Program-made: the position numbers and the translations under genes
DNA from: Paenibacillus ottowii
GTDB taxonomy: Bacteria; Bacillota; Bacilli; Paenibacillales; Paenibacillaceae
Direction: 5' to 3'
Assembly: GCF_006874425.1 (NCBI RefSeq)
Contig: NZ_VIJZ01000013.1
Span: forward strand, 42,116-106,115
DNA length: 64,000 nt
Part shown: one piece after another, positions 15,732-22,325 of the stretch
Layout: every line of letters begins with the position of its first letter
How positions within the stretch are numbered: the stretch's first letter is position 1
The notes under the pieces: model-generated
Database searches by the model: none
The model's input: only the letters and a program-made list of their open reading frames with translations
Told to the model about the DNA's origin: nothing

Positions 15732-16475
15732 ATGAATGATACGATTTCCTTGTTGATGAACCATCGGTCTGTACGGAAATTCAAATCAGACCCCATTACC
15801 GACGAGCAGCTCGCAGCTATTGTGGCAGCTGGCCAAATGGCATCCTCGTCCAGCAATGTGCAGGCATATACCGTTATTGCCGTTACAGAGCCCGCTTTAA
15901 AAACAAAACTGGCCGAGTTGGCCGGAGGGCAGGCTTACGTTGAGCAATGCCCAACATTTCTGGTATGGTGCGCAGACCTGTATCGGTTGAAGCAGGTGAC
16001 GATTCACCATCAGCCAGGGCAGCCTTCCTACGAAGGGTCCGTCGAAAATTATACGGTTGCAACCGTCGATGCCGCTTTAGCCGCACAAAATGCAGCGGTG
16101 GCCGCTGAATCACTGGGCCTGGGCATCGTTTACATCGGGGGCATTCGTACTAAAATAGCAGAGGTAGCCGAGTTGTTAGGGCTGCCAGAGCTGGTGTATC
16201 CAGTATTCGGGATGTGTATTGGTGTACCGGATCAGGAAACGGGCTTACGTCCACGTCTTCCGCTGTCCGGTGTGTTGCATATGAACGGCTACGACAAAAA
16301 TCAGACGATGAAAGCTGTAGAGGCATACGACCACACATCAGCCGAATATTTGAAGGAACGTACGGGTGGTCAACGCTCTACACCTTGGTCTGAGCAAATG
16401 GCCACGAGATTGACCGAACCAGCGCGCTTGCAGCTAAAGCCATTTTTGGAACAGAAGGGTTTCTTGAAGCAATAA
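15732..16475 (+). CDS. NADPH-dependent FMN reductase / nitroreductase, NfrA/NfsA type
   Basis: A 247-residue flavin enzyme. MNHRSVRKFKSDPIT (about 9-23) binds the FMN phosphate; AGQMASSSSNVQAYTVI (about 33-49) forms the active-site lid. GLGIVYIGGIRT is the central helix-strand of the NfsA group, and PRLPLSGVLH plus a helical C-terminal extension complete it. Enzymes of this group reduce nitroaromatics, FMN or quinones with NADPH. AGGAG precedes the ATG by 11 bases. It stands alone between two terminators. It differs from the nitroreductase at 1649-2323 (another subgroup). Confidence 0.88.
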   Translation: MNDTISLLMNHRSVRKFKSDPITDEQLAAIVAAGQMASSSSNVQAYTVIAVTEPALKTKLAELAGGQAYVEQCPTFLVWCADLYRLKQVTIHHQPGQPSYEGSVENYTVATVDAALAAQNAAVAAESLGLGIVYIGGIRTKIAEVAELLGLPELVYPVFGMCIGVPDQETGLRPRLPLSGVLHMNGYDKNQTMKAVEAYDHTSAEYLKERTGGQRSTPWSEQMATRLTEPARLQLKPFLEQKGFLKQ

Positions 16476-16550
16476 AAGTGGAATAGCGACAAAAAATACT
16501 TCCATGTGAAGTGGTGTTTGAGTAACATGTATATTTAAAATTAAAATTAC

Positions 16551-16600
16551 AAGAACCTCCCTAATTACGCATGAAGTTTCGCGTACATAAGGAGGTTCTT
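16551..16600. terminator. Bidirectional terminator between the flavin reductase and the thi operon
   Basis: AAGAACCTCC (16551-16560) and GGAGGTTCTT (16591-16600), perfect arms, A/T-rich on both sides. Confidence 0.85.
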
Positions 16601-16655
16601 TGCTTTGACTAGAAGCCTGTGATTGTGAGCTTTTTCGTAAATAGCTGATATGCCT

Positions 16656-17501
16656 TTAGGAATTAGACAGGGAGTAGAAGCGTTTCGTATTATCATAAAA
16701 TAATTGACGGACAGCAGCCTCATCTTGACGGGTCAGTTTGCTATACGCGCGAATGACCTCGGCAGTCATCCATGGATGCGTCTGTTGTCCGGTAAAAGGA
16801 CCCTCAAACGGCCATGGGCCGTCTGTCTCTGCCATAACCTGATTAGATGGATATTGTCTTGCCAAACTGCGGATCTCTTCTTCGTACAGGAGATCCGGAG
16901 TGAAGGACACATAATAGCCGTTCCGGGCCATACGTTCAGTCGTGGCGGCCGAGCCCTTGAACCAGTGAAAATGCGCCTGCGTAACGCCGTAACGCTCCAA
17001 CAGGTCGCAGGCAATATCTGCGTCCTCGTAAACGGTGTGCAGTACGACGGGCTTGTTATGCTTGCTTGCAAATTGGACAAAACGCTCCAGCAACGCAATA
17101 TAGGGAGCGAGGTCAAAAGCATCTCCACTGCGGGTAGCCTCCAGCCGATTGTAATAGGGCAAGCCGACTTCACCCACCGCGACCATCTGCTGTACATGTT
17201 CGTCCATCCAGTCAAATAACAGGTCAAGCTCGGTTTGTGGCGGTAGAGCCTGTTCGGGATGGAAGCCGAAGGCTGGTCGTACCAGCCCGGGCCAACGCTC
17301 TGCTAGGCGCAAGTTGGCTTGACTGGAGGCAAGATGCATGGACACAGCTATGATGGCTTCGACGTGGTTGTCGGCAAGCGAAGCGAGCAATGGCTCCTGT
17401 TGTTCCGGCGCGTAACTGTCTACATGAATGTGCGCGTCGATTAAGGGAACGGTTGCTGCCGCTTTCGAGTTATTTGCAGCGCGTAGGTTCCAATCATTCA
17501 T
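16656..17501 (-). CDS. TatD-type metal-dependent hydrolase in the thiamine-precursor operon
   Basis: A 281-residue TIM-barrel amidohydrolase relative. Metal ligands stand out: H-x-H in IDAHIHVDSY (about 21-30), E in AVGEVGLPYY, H in VVLHTVYEDAD, H in AHFHWFKGS, and D in MAETDGPWPF. TatD proteins are usually DNases or unassigned hydrolases. Its first 8 bases overlap the 3' end of thiZ, so translation is coupled and the gene sits under the TPP riboswitch. In B. subtilis and B. halodurans a deformylase/amidohydrolase (YlmB) works with ThiXYZ to salvage formylaminopyrimidine. This protein may fill a similar role, but that is inference from context only. Confidence 0.8.
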   Translation of the reverse strand: MNDWNLRAANNSKAAATVPLIDAHIHVDSYAPEQQEPLLASLADNHVEAIIAVSMHLASSQANLRLAERWPGLVRPAFGFHPEQALPPQTELDLLFDWMDEHVQQMVAVGEVGLPYYNRLEATRSGDAFDLAPYIALLERFVQFASKHNKPVVLHTVYEDADIACDLLERYGVTQAHFHWFKGSAATTERMARNGYYVSFTPDLLYEEEIRSLARQYPSNQVMAETDGPWPFEGPFTGQQTHPWMTAEVIRAYSKLTRQDEAAVRQLFYDNTKRFYSLSNS

Positions 17502-18447
17502 AATGGTTTACCCCGCCGTCAGAGGTGTTTTTATGTACACCTTCAGCGTTGTTTATGTTATCGTCCAGTTTGTACTTCTCCTCACGCATCCAGCCAGTCA
17601 TTGTCCGCTTCCATTCCACAAAGCGTGGATCGAGGGTGATTTCTTCCCTACGCGGACGGGGAAAAGGAACGTCTACGACATGCACCACTGAAGCAGGTCG
17701 CGCTGACAGCACATAGATGCGGTCGGAGAGCAGCAGGGCTTCCTCGATGCTGTGAGTGATGAACAGCACAGAGCGGCGGTTCTTCTCCCACATCTGCAAC
17801 AACCATTGCTGCATATCTGCGCGTGTCAGCGCATCGAGTGCGCTGAACGGCTCATCCAGCAGCATTAGCTCCTGCGGGCTAAGCAGGGCGCGAAGAAAGG
17901 CCGCTCGCTGCTGCATGCCACCAGACAGCGTATGCGGGTATGCCTTCGCAAACTTGCCCAGTCCAACCTGCTCAAGCCATTGCAAGGCTTCTTTGCGGCG
18001 TTCACGTTCGCTGACGGATCGTGAGCTCGCTGCCGCATCTTTTCGCGGTGCGTTTTCCTGCCCGAGCAGTATGTTGTCCAGTGTAGTGCGCCACGGGAAA
18101 AGAGCGGGCTGCTGCGGCATGTAGCTGATATGCCCGCGTTCACCAGTTATATCCCGTCCATGCATACGAATACGTCCCTGCTGCGGCTGAAGCAGCCCGC
18201 CGATAATGTGAAACAGCGTGCTTTTGCCACTGCCTGACGGACCGATGAGGGAGACAAATTCTCCCGGCTTGACGGTGAGAGATACTTCCTGCAATACAGG
18301 CAGTGAGCTTCGCTTTTCCCGGAAGGCGAGGCTGATCCCGTCCAATTCCAAAGCAGGAGGAGTAGACGTCAATACCTGCGCTTCTCCGGCTCGTTGCTGT
18401 TCATCAGCCATGTGTGGTGATGTCAAATCCGTCGGATGCAGACTCAT
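17494..18447 (-). CDS. thiZ: ABC transporter ATPase for thiamine pyrimidine precursor (ThiZ)
   Basis: A 317-residue ATP-binding subunit. Walker A GPSGSGKS lies at residues 69-76, the Q-loop in MPQQPALFPW, the signature LSGGMQQRAAFLRALL, and Walker B LMLLDEPFSALD. The switch His is in ITHSIEEALLLSDRI. The set is typical of the nitrate/taurine/ThiZ subfamily. The ATG at 18447 is chosen over GTG at 18456 because AGGA lies 10 bases before it. The N-terminal 30 residues are a poorly conserved extension. It ends overlapping the TatD-type gene and follows the thiX permease by 44 bases. Pairs with ThiX and ThiY to import formylaminopyrimidine or HMP-like compounds. Confidence 0.88.
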   Translation of the reverse strand: MSLHPTDLTSPHMADEQQRAGEAQVLTSTPPALELDGISLAFREKRSSLPVLQEVSLTVKPGEFVSLIGPSGSGKSTLFHIIGGLLQPQQGRIRMHGRDITGERGHISYMPQQPALFPWRTTLDNILLGQENAPRKDAAASSRSVSERERRKEALQWLEQVGLGKFAKAYPHTLSGGMQQRAAFLRALLSPQELMLLDEPFSALDALTRADMQQWLLQMWEKNRRSVLFITHSIEEALLLSDRIYVLSARPASVVHVVDVPFPRPRREEITLDPRFVEWKRTMTGWMREEKYKLDDNINNAEGVHKNTSDGGVNHYE

Positions 18448-18491
18448 ATGTGCCACGTCCTTTCGTTGAGGCTTTTAATTCAATATGGATG

Positions 18492-19268
18492 CTATTCTTG
18501 ATCGGGTTTCCAGCGAACCAGCCATTTTTCCAGTAGTAGAATAATTACAAACATCAGCAAGCTGAGTGTAACAATAATACCGATAGCGGCAAAAATGAGA
18601 TCTGTGCGATAGGCAGATTTTTGCAGCAACATATAATATCCAATTCCCTCACTGGCCCCAATCCATTCCGCAATGATCGCACCCATCACACTATAGGTAG
18701 CAGCGATCTTGATGCCGGAGAATACTTGCGGCAAGGAGTGAGGTAGCTCTAGCTTCATAAAAATAGCTCTGCGGCTAGCACCCGACATCCGCATATAGTT
18801 CATCATCACACGGTCTGTCCGTGTCAACCCGTCCATAGCCGCTACGGCCACGGGAAAAAAGCATACTAAAGTAATGACCATAAGCTTGGGCAGCACGCCA
18901 AAACCGAACCATACCATGAGCAACGGACCGAGAGCGATGATCGGAATGTTTTGACTAAGGATCAAGAGCGGATACAGAGCAGATTTGAGAAAAGGAATGA
19001 TATGAAGAACGATGGCGATCAGCAGTCCCGTTGCAGTCCCTATAGCGAATCCCGCAAGCGTAAGGCGAATCGTAGCCCAAGTATGGGCACCAAGCAACGC
19101 CGATTGCGCCATACCCTCTTGAACGATTAGGGAAGGAGCTGGCAGCAGCCAGGATTCAATATGTAAATAGGAAACCGCTCCCTGCCAAGCCGCTAAAAAG
19201 AAGAGGACCGCCACAAGGGGCGGCCATACGCTTTTCCACCAGGATGCGTGCTTGCCTTTCAGATTCAT
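18492..19268 (-). CDS. thiX: ABC transporter permease for thiamine pyrimidine precursor (ThiX)
   Basis: A 258-residue protein with six predicted membrane helices. The EAA-type cytoplasmic loop is MRMSGASRRAIFMKLELPHSLPQVFSGIKIA (about 158-188), the contact for ThiZ. Helices near residues 13-30, 68-90, 98-120, 122-145, 190-210 and 225-248 are clear. The start overlaps the stop of the upstream thiamine-binding gene by 4 bases (ATGA), which shows coupled translation. Subfamily: SsuC/TauC/ThiX. The riboswitch and neighbours fix the assignment to thiamine precursors. Confidence 0.88.
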   Translation of the reverse strand: MNLKGKHASWWKSVWPPLVAVLFFLAAWQGAVSYLHIESWLLPAPSLIVQEGMAQSALLGAHTWATIRLTLAGFAIGTATGLLIAIVLHIIPFLKSALYPLLILSQNIPIIALGPLLMVWFGFGVLPKLMVITLVCFFPVAVAAMDGLTRTDRVMMNYMRMSGASRRAIFMKLELPHSLPQVFSGIKIAATYSVMGAIIAEWIGASEGIGYYMLLQKSAYRTDLIFAAIGIIVTLSLLMFVIILLLEKWLVRWKPDQE

Positions 19269-19558
19269 GGGCGATACTTCTCGGTCAGCTTGCTCATGCT
19301 GATGCCCTGTGGGTTATGTGCGATTTTGATCTGTGAAATGACGCTGGGACTTCCGGCTTCTGTCAAGGCCTCATGCATGTCTTTGACCACTTTCAGCAAT
19401 TCGTCCAGTTCGCCCTCCATTGTCGTATCCAGTGGGTTCACCTGATGCTTGACGCCGGAACGCTGAATCACCTCAATCGCCTTGTCTACATATGGGTAAG
19501 AATCTTCGTTATTAGGAGTTTTAGGGATGACTTGAATACTGAGCAATGTGTTAGCCAT
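19265..19558 (-). CDS. MTH1187/YkoF-type thiamine-binding protein
   Basis: A 97-residue protein of the DUF77 thiamine-binding superfamily, a ferredoxin-like fold that binds thiamine or its pyrimidine between subunits. MANTLLSIQVIPKT opens it, HQVNPLDTTMEGELDELLKVVKDMHEAL is the core helix-strand, and SQIKIAHNPQGISMSKLTEKYR closes it. No signal peptide, so it acts in the cytoplasm, perhaps as a carrier or sensor for the imported compound. It ends with an ATGA overlap with thiX. Between it and thiY lie two long palindromic elements (19608-20010). Confidence 0.88.
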   Translation of the reverse strand: MANTLLSIQVIPKTPNNEDSYPYVDKAIEVIQRSGVKHQVNPLDTTMEGELDELLKVVKDMHEALTEAGSPSVISQIKIAHNPQGISMSKLTEKYRP

Positions 19559-19607
19559 GCGAATTTCACCTGTCCTTTATTTGGAGTAGTATTGGGAAAT
19601 AAATTGG

Positions 19608-19764
19608 TTTAAGGTGGGGAGACCGCTTCGCGTTTCATTTGATCTTACGATCGCTGTTGCCGTGGGATTCTTGAATAAATTTCAAAGGTAAGAATCCAAC
19701 AGCAAAGGCGACCACTTCGTTTCTTCAGATTCAAATGAACCGCTCCGCTGCCAACCGCCTTAAA
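19608..19764. repeat. Long imperfect palindromic element A
   Basis: A 157-base nested inverted repeat. The ends are TTTAAGG (19608-19614) and CCTTAAA (19758-19764). Inside, CATTTGA pairs with TCAAATG, then GCTGTTG with CAACAGC, and innermost GGATTCTT (19665-19672) with AAGAATCC (19690-19697). It can fold as one long branched hairpin in the thi mRNA. It shares the block CGAAG-T/C-GGTCGC-C/T-TTTG with element B, so both belong to one family. No coding content. Confidence 0.7.
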
Positions 19765-19870
19765 AGCACTTTAGTTTTTTTGATAGATTGGATGGCATTT
19801 TTACACATAAGCGCATCTGTTTTTGCGCTTTAGATACTATGAGACTAAAGAATAAACCAAGAGGAACGAG

Positions 19871-20010
19871 AACGAAGTGCACGGAATGGTGCTGTACAAG
19901 CGAAGCGGTCGCTTTTGTCCCCGGATTTCTACCCTGCTGAGGCTTTATTCTGGAAATCCGGAGGCGGTGGCGATGGGAAGCACCATCCGTCCGCGTAGTG
20001 GCGCTTCGTT
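19871..20010. repeat. Long imperfect palindromic element B
   Basis: A 140-base nested inverted repeat. AACGAAG (19871-19877) pairs with CTTCGTT (20004-20010). ATGGTGCT (19886-19893) pairs with AGCACCAT (19979-19986). CCGGATTTC (19921-19929) pairs with GAAATCCGG (19953-19961). The stretch is more GC-rich than its surroundings. It shares a block with element A in the opposite orientation. Size and structure fit a non-autonomous palindromic repeat of the REP/MITE kind; mobility is not shown. Confidence 0.7.
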
Positions 20011-20052
20011 CACTTCTTAAGTCGAGTCTTATTTAGTGTTTTTACAAAATGA

Positions 20053-21096
20053 TCAACGCTTGGGCAAGAAGTCGTTTGTGAAAGCTTTATCGACTTCCAA
20101 AGGTTTGCTGAGCAGCTTGCGTTCGTACATCCAGTCCGAGTAGTTTTTCCATACCTCTGCTTTTTGTACGCCCCATTGCGCGGCATCGTCCTGATAACGC
20201 GGGCTTAGCCATTTTTGACTAGCGAGTACCAGTTTTTTGTCCAGCTCTGGCACAGCTTTACTTAAGATATCTGCCGCTTCTTCCGGATGAGCGATAGTGT
20301 ATTCATAGCCTTGTGCAGTAGCGTCCATAAACGCTTTGACCAGGTCAGGATCATTTTTTATCGTCTGCTCATTGCTCACAATTACAGGTGTATAGTAATC
20401 GAGGCTTTTGGAATAATCTTTTACATATAGCATATCCAATGGCTCACCTCGAAGCTTGGCCTCAATTCCGGTCCATGCGTAGAAAATCCAGGCAAAGTCA
20501 ATATCCCGCTTCACAGCTGTAAAATAGTCTGCATTGCCCATGTTGACGATCTTCACTTTGCTCACATCACCTTGGTCTGAATCCATGATGGATTTCATGA
20601 CCGCTTCTTCTACAGGTGAACCCCAGCCGCCGTAGCTTTTACCCTCGAAATCTTTCGGGCTTTTAATTCCGCGGTCTATCGGGGCTGCGAAGCCAGAGGT
20701 ATTATGCTGAATCACCGCAGCGATGGATACGAGCGGCACGCCTTGGATGCGAGCCTGAGTAACGCCTTCCTGATAACTGATCCCAAAAGGTGCGGCATTC
20801 GAAGCAACCATCTGATCAGCTCCGCCTGAACCTGGTTGAACAATTTGGACATTCAAACCCGCTTTTTCGTAAAATCCCTTGTCCTTGGCGACATAGAGCC
20901 CCGTGTGATTCGTATTGGGTGTCCAATCAAGCACGACTTTAACATCTTTAAGCCCCTTTGCCGGAGTAGACGTTGAAGTGCCAGCAGCAGGAGCAGCCTG
21001 TTGAGATGTAGGGGGATTACCGCCGCAAGCGGTCAGAGTCAGAGCCATGAGCCACAGAGTGATCAGACCCAGGCTTAACATGTTCATGCGCTTCAT
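20053..21096 (-). CDS. thiY: Substrate-binding lipoprotein ThiY of the thiamine-precursor ABC transporter
   Basis: A 347-residue lipoprotein. The signal peptide ends in the lipobox LTAC with C24. The NMT1/THI5-like solute-binding fold follows: VVLDWTPNTNHTGLYVAKDKGFYEKAGLNVQIVQPGSGGADQMVASN (about 54-100) and GWGSPVEEAVMKSIM. ThiY proteins bind N-formyl-4-amino-5-aminomethyl-2-methylpyrimidine or HMP. It is the first gene after the TPP riboswitch and terminator, so its mRNA is made when thiamine pyrophosphate is low. AGGAG precedes the ATG. A 494-base gap with two palindromic elements separates it from the next operon gene. Confidence 0.92.
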   Translation of the reverse strand: MKRMNMLSLGLITLWLMALTLTACGGNPPTSQQAAPAAGTSTSTPAKGLKDVKVVLDWTPNTNHTGLYVAKDKGFYEKAGLNVQIVQPGSGGADQMVASNAAPFGISYQEGVTQARIQGVPLVSIAAVIQHNTSGFAAPIDRGIKSPKDFEGKSYGGWGSPVEEAVMKSIMDSDQGDVSKVKIVNMGNADYFTAVKRDIDFAWIFYAWTGIEAKLRGEPLDMLYVKDYSKSLDYYTPVIVSNEQTIKNDPDLVKAFMDATAQGYEYTIAHPEEAADILSKAVPELDKKLVLASQKWLSPRYQDDAAQWGVQKAEVWKNYSDWMYERKLLSKPLEVDKAFTNDFLPKR

Positions 21097-21213
21097 TCGT
21101 TGTGTTCTCTCCTTTTAATTACCCGTTATCCGTCCAATCAGACAGTTATGTTCCCCATTTTCACAAAAATAACATCTGCCAGAATGCAATCTTTCCAACT
21201 ACTTCATCTTCAA

Positions 21214-21245
21214 CAAAAAAAGCGTCCCGAGATTCCGGGACGCTT
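21214..21245 (-). terminator. Expression-platform terminator of the TPP riboswitch
   Basis: AGCGTCCCG (21221-21229) and CGGGACGCT (21236-21244), followed on the minus strand by seven T's (21220-21214). Its place between aptamer and thiY shows transcriptional control. Confidence 0.92.
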
Positions 21246-21294
21246 GCGCTTGTATATACCAAAGTAAGGGATGTCCTGTATTAAAAAGGCACAT

Positions 21295-21395
21295 CTTGCT
21301 CAAGCATTCCTACGCTGGCATTACCCAGATCAGGTTGTAAGGGTCAGTGTCTTGGGACACACTCTCAGCCGGCCGATTCCAGCACCCCTGGCATT
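21295..21395 (-). ncRNA. TPP riboswitch (thi box) upstream of thiY
   Basis: Read on the minus strand. AGGGGTGCTGGAATCGGC opens the aptamer and CTGAGAG follows (21370-21364). A variable P3 hairpin comes next (GTGTCCCAAGACAC), then ACCCTTACAACCTGATCTGG and GTAATGCCAGCGTAGGAA, the diagnostic thi-box core. All conserved TPP-binding segments are present. A terminator hairpin at 21214-21245 follows. Binding of TPP should end transcription before thiY. Boundaries are approximate to about 5 bases. Confidence 0.95.
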
Positions 21396-21436
21396 GTATG
21401 GTTTAATGGGTTTGTTTATTCGGGTTTACTACGACG

Positions 21437-21465
21437 ATTATATGCCTTGATCGCGGGTCTGTCCA
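21437..21465 (-). promoter_or_regulatory. SigA-type promoter of the thi operon
   Basis: On the minus strand TGGACA (21465-21460), 17-base spacer, TATAAT (21442-21437). It lies about 45 bases before the riboswitch aptamer. Confidence 0.75.
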
Positions 21466-21666
21466 GCCTTGAGGGAGGGCTTACGGTTCATTTAGCGAAT
21501 GACAGGGTACACTTTTACTGTGAGCTTTGATCTGAAAATGTACATGAATCATCAGTCTGATTCGGTCATGTTATTTTTAGAGCAGCCGCACAGTATGTTC
21601 TGAAGGGCTGATGCCAGGTGGCAAAGCCGTATAGAATTCTAATTCGTAAAAAGGAGTTGTTGTACT

Positions 21667-22101
21667 ATGGGTAAAACGGAGACATTGGATCGCAGTCAGC
21701 TGGAACAAGCCATTGTGAAGGCTTTGGATAACAACAAATTTTGCTCGTTAGGTACGGTAGAGGGCGGAAAACCGAAAGTACGCTATATGGCCCTTTTTAA
21801 CGATGGAATGAACATTCATCTAGCAACGGATCGCAAAACACATAAAGTGGAGGAGCTAAAGGACAATCCGAATGCTTATCTGCTGCTGGGGTATGAGGTG
21901 GGGGGCACGAAGGAAGTCTTGGAAGTCGAGGCTACCGTCCAGGTTACAGCTGATGAGGGGTTACGCAAACAAGTGTGGAATGAATCTCTGAAAAAATGGT
22001 TTTCTGGACCTGATGATCCCGATTATGTCATTTTAGACGTAAATCCGACTCGTATTGAGTACGTGGGTCAACAAATGGAACGCCAGGTGTGGACAAAATA
22101 G
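21667..22101 (+). CDS. Pyridoxamine 5'-phosphate oxidase-fold general stress protein
   Basis: A 144-residue split-barrel flavin-binding protein of the general stress protein 26 group. NNKFCSLGTVEGGKPKVRYMALFNDGMNIHLATDRKTHKVEELKDNPNAYLLLGY is the family core, and the end (VILDVNPTRIEYVGQQ) is also typical. Such proteins bind FMN or related cofactors; in Bacillus, YdaG is induced by the general stress response. AAGGAG precedes the ATG by 10 bases. It is divergent from the thi operon and monocistronic, with a terminator after it. The reaction is unknown. Confidence 0.85.
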   Translation: MGKTETLDRSQLEQAIVKALDNNKFCSLGTVEGGKPKVRYMALFNDGMNIHLATDRKTHKVEELKDNPNAYLLLGYEVGGTKEVLEVEATVQVTADEGLRKQVWNESLKKWFSGPDDPDYVILDVNPTRIEYVGQQMERQVWTK

Positions 22102-22118
22102 AAATGATATAAAGGACA

Positions 22119-22162
22119 AGCCAGCAAATTTCCAATCTTTACAGGAGAATTGCTGGCTTTTA
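22119..22162 (+). terminator. Terminator of the PNPOx-fold gene
   Basis: AAGCCAGCAA (22118-22127) and TTGCTGGCTT (22150-22159) arms, then a T-rich tail. Confidence 0.85.
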
Positions 22163-22325
22163 TTTATTTTTATTCGAAAACTAATTATTTTTTCATAAAT
22201 ATTTTAAGCAAATGACTACTCTTTTGTCCTCCATTGGATTAAAATAGGAATGGTGGGTTCAAAGCTTACATATATGTGCAAAAGTATGTATATGAGGCAT
22301 ACACCTTAATGAGGAGGGGTATATT

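Noticed and set aside
19559..20052. Insertion sequence in the thi operon gap
   Set aside because: No transposase frame; the region is made of nested inverted repeats only.
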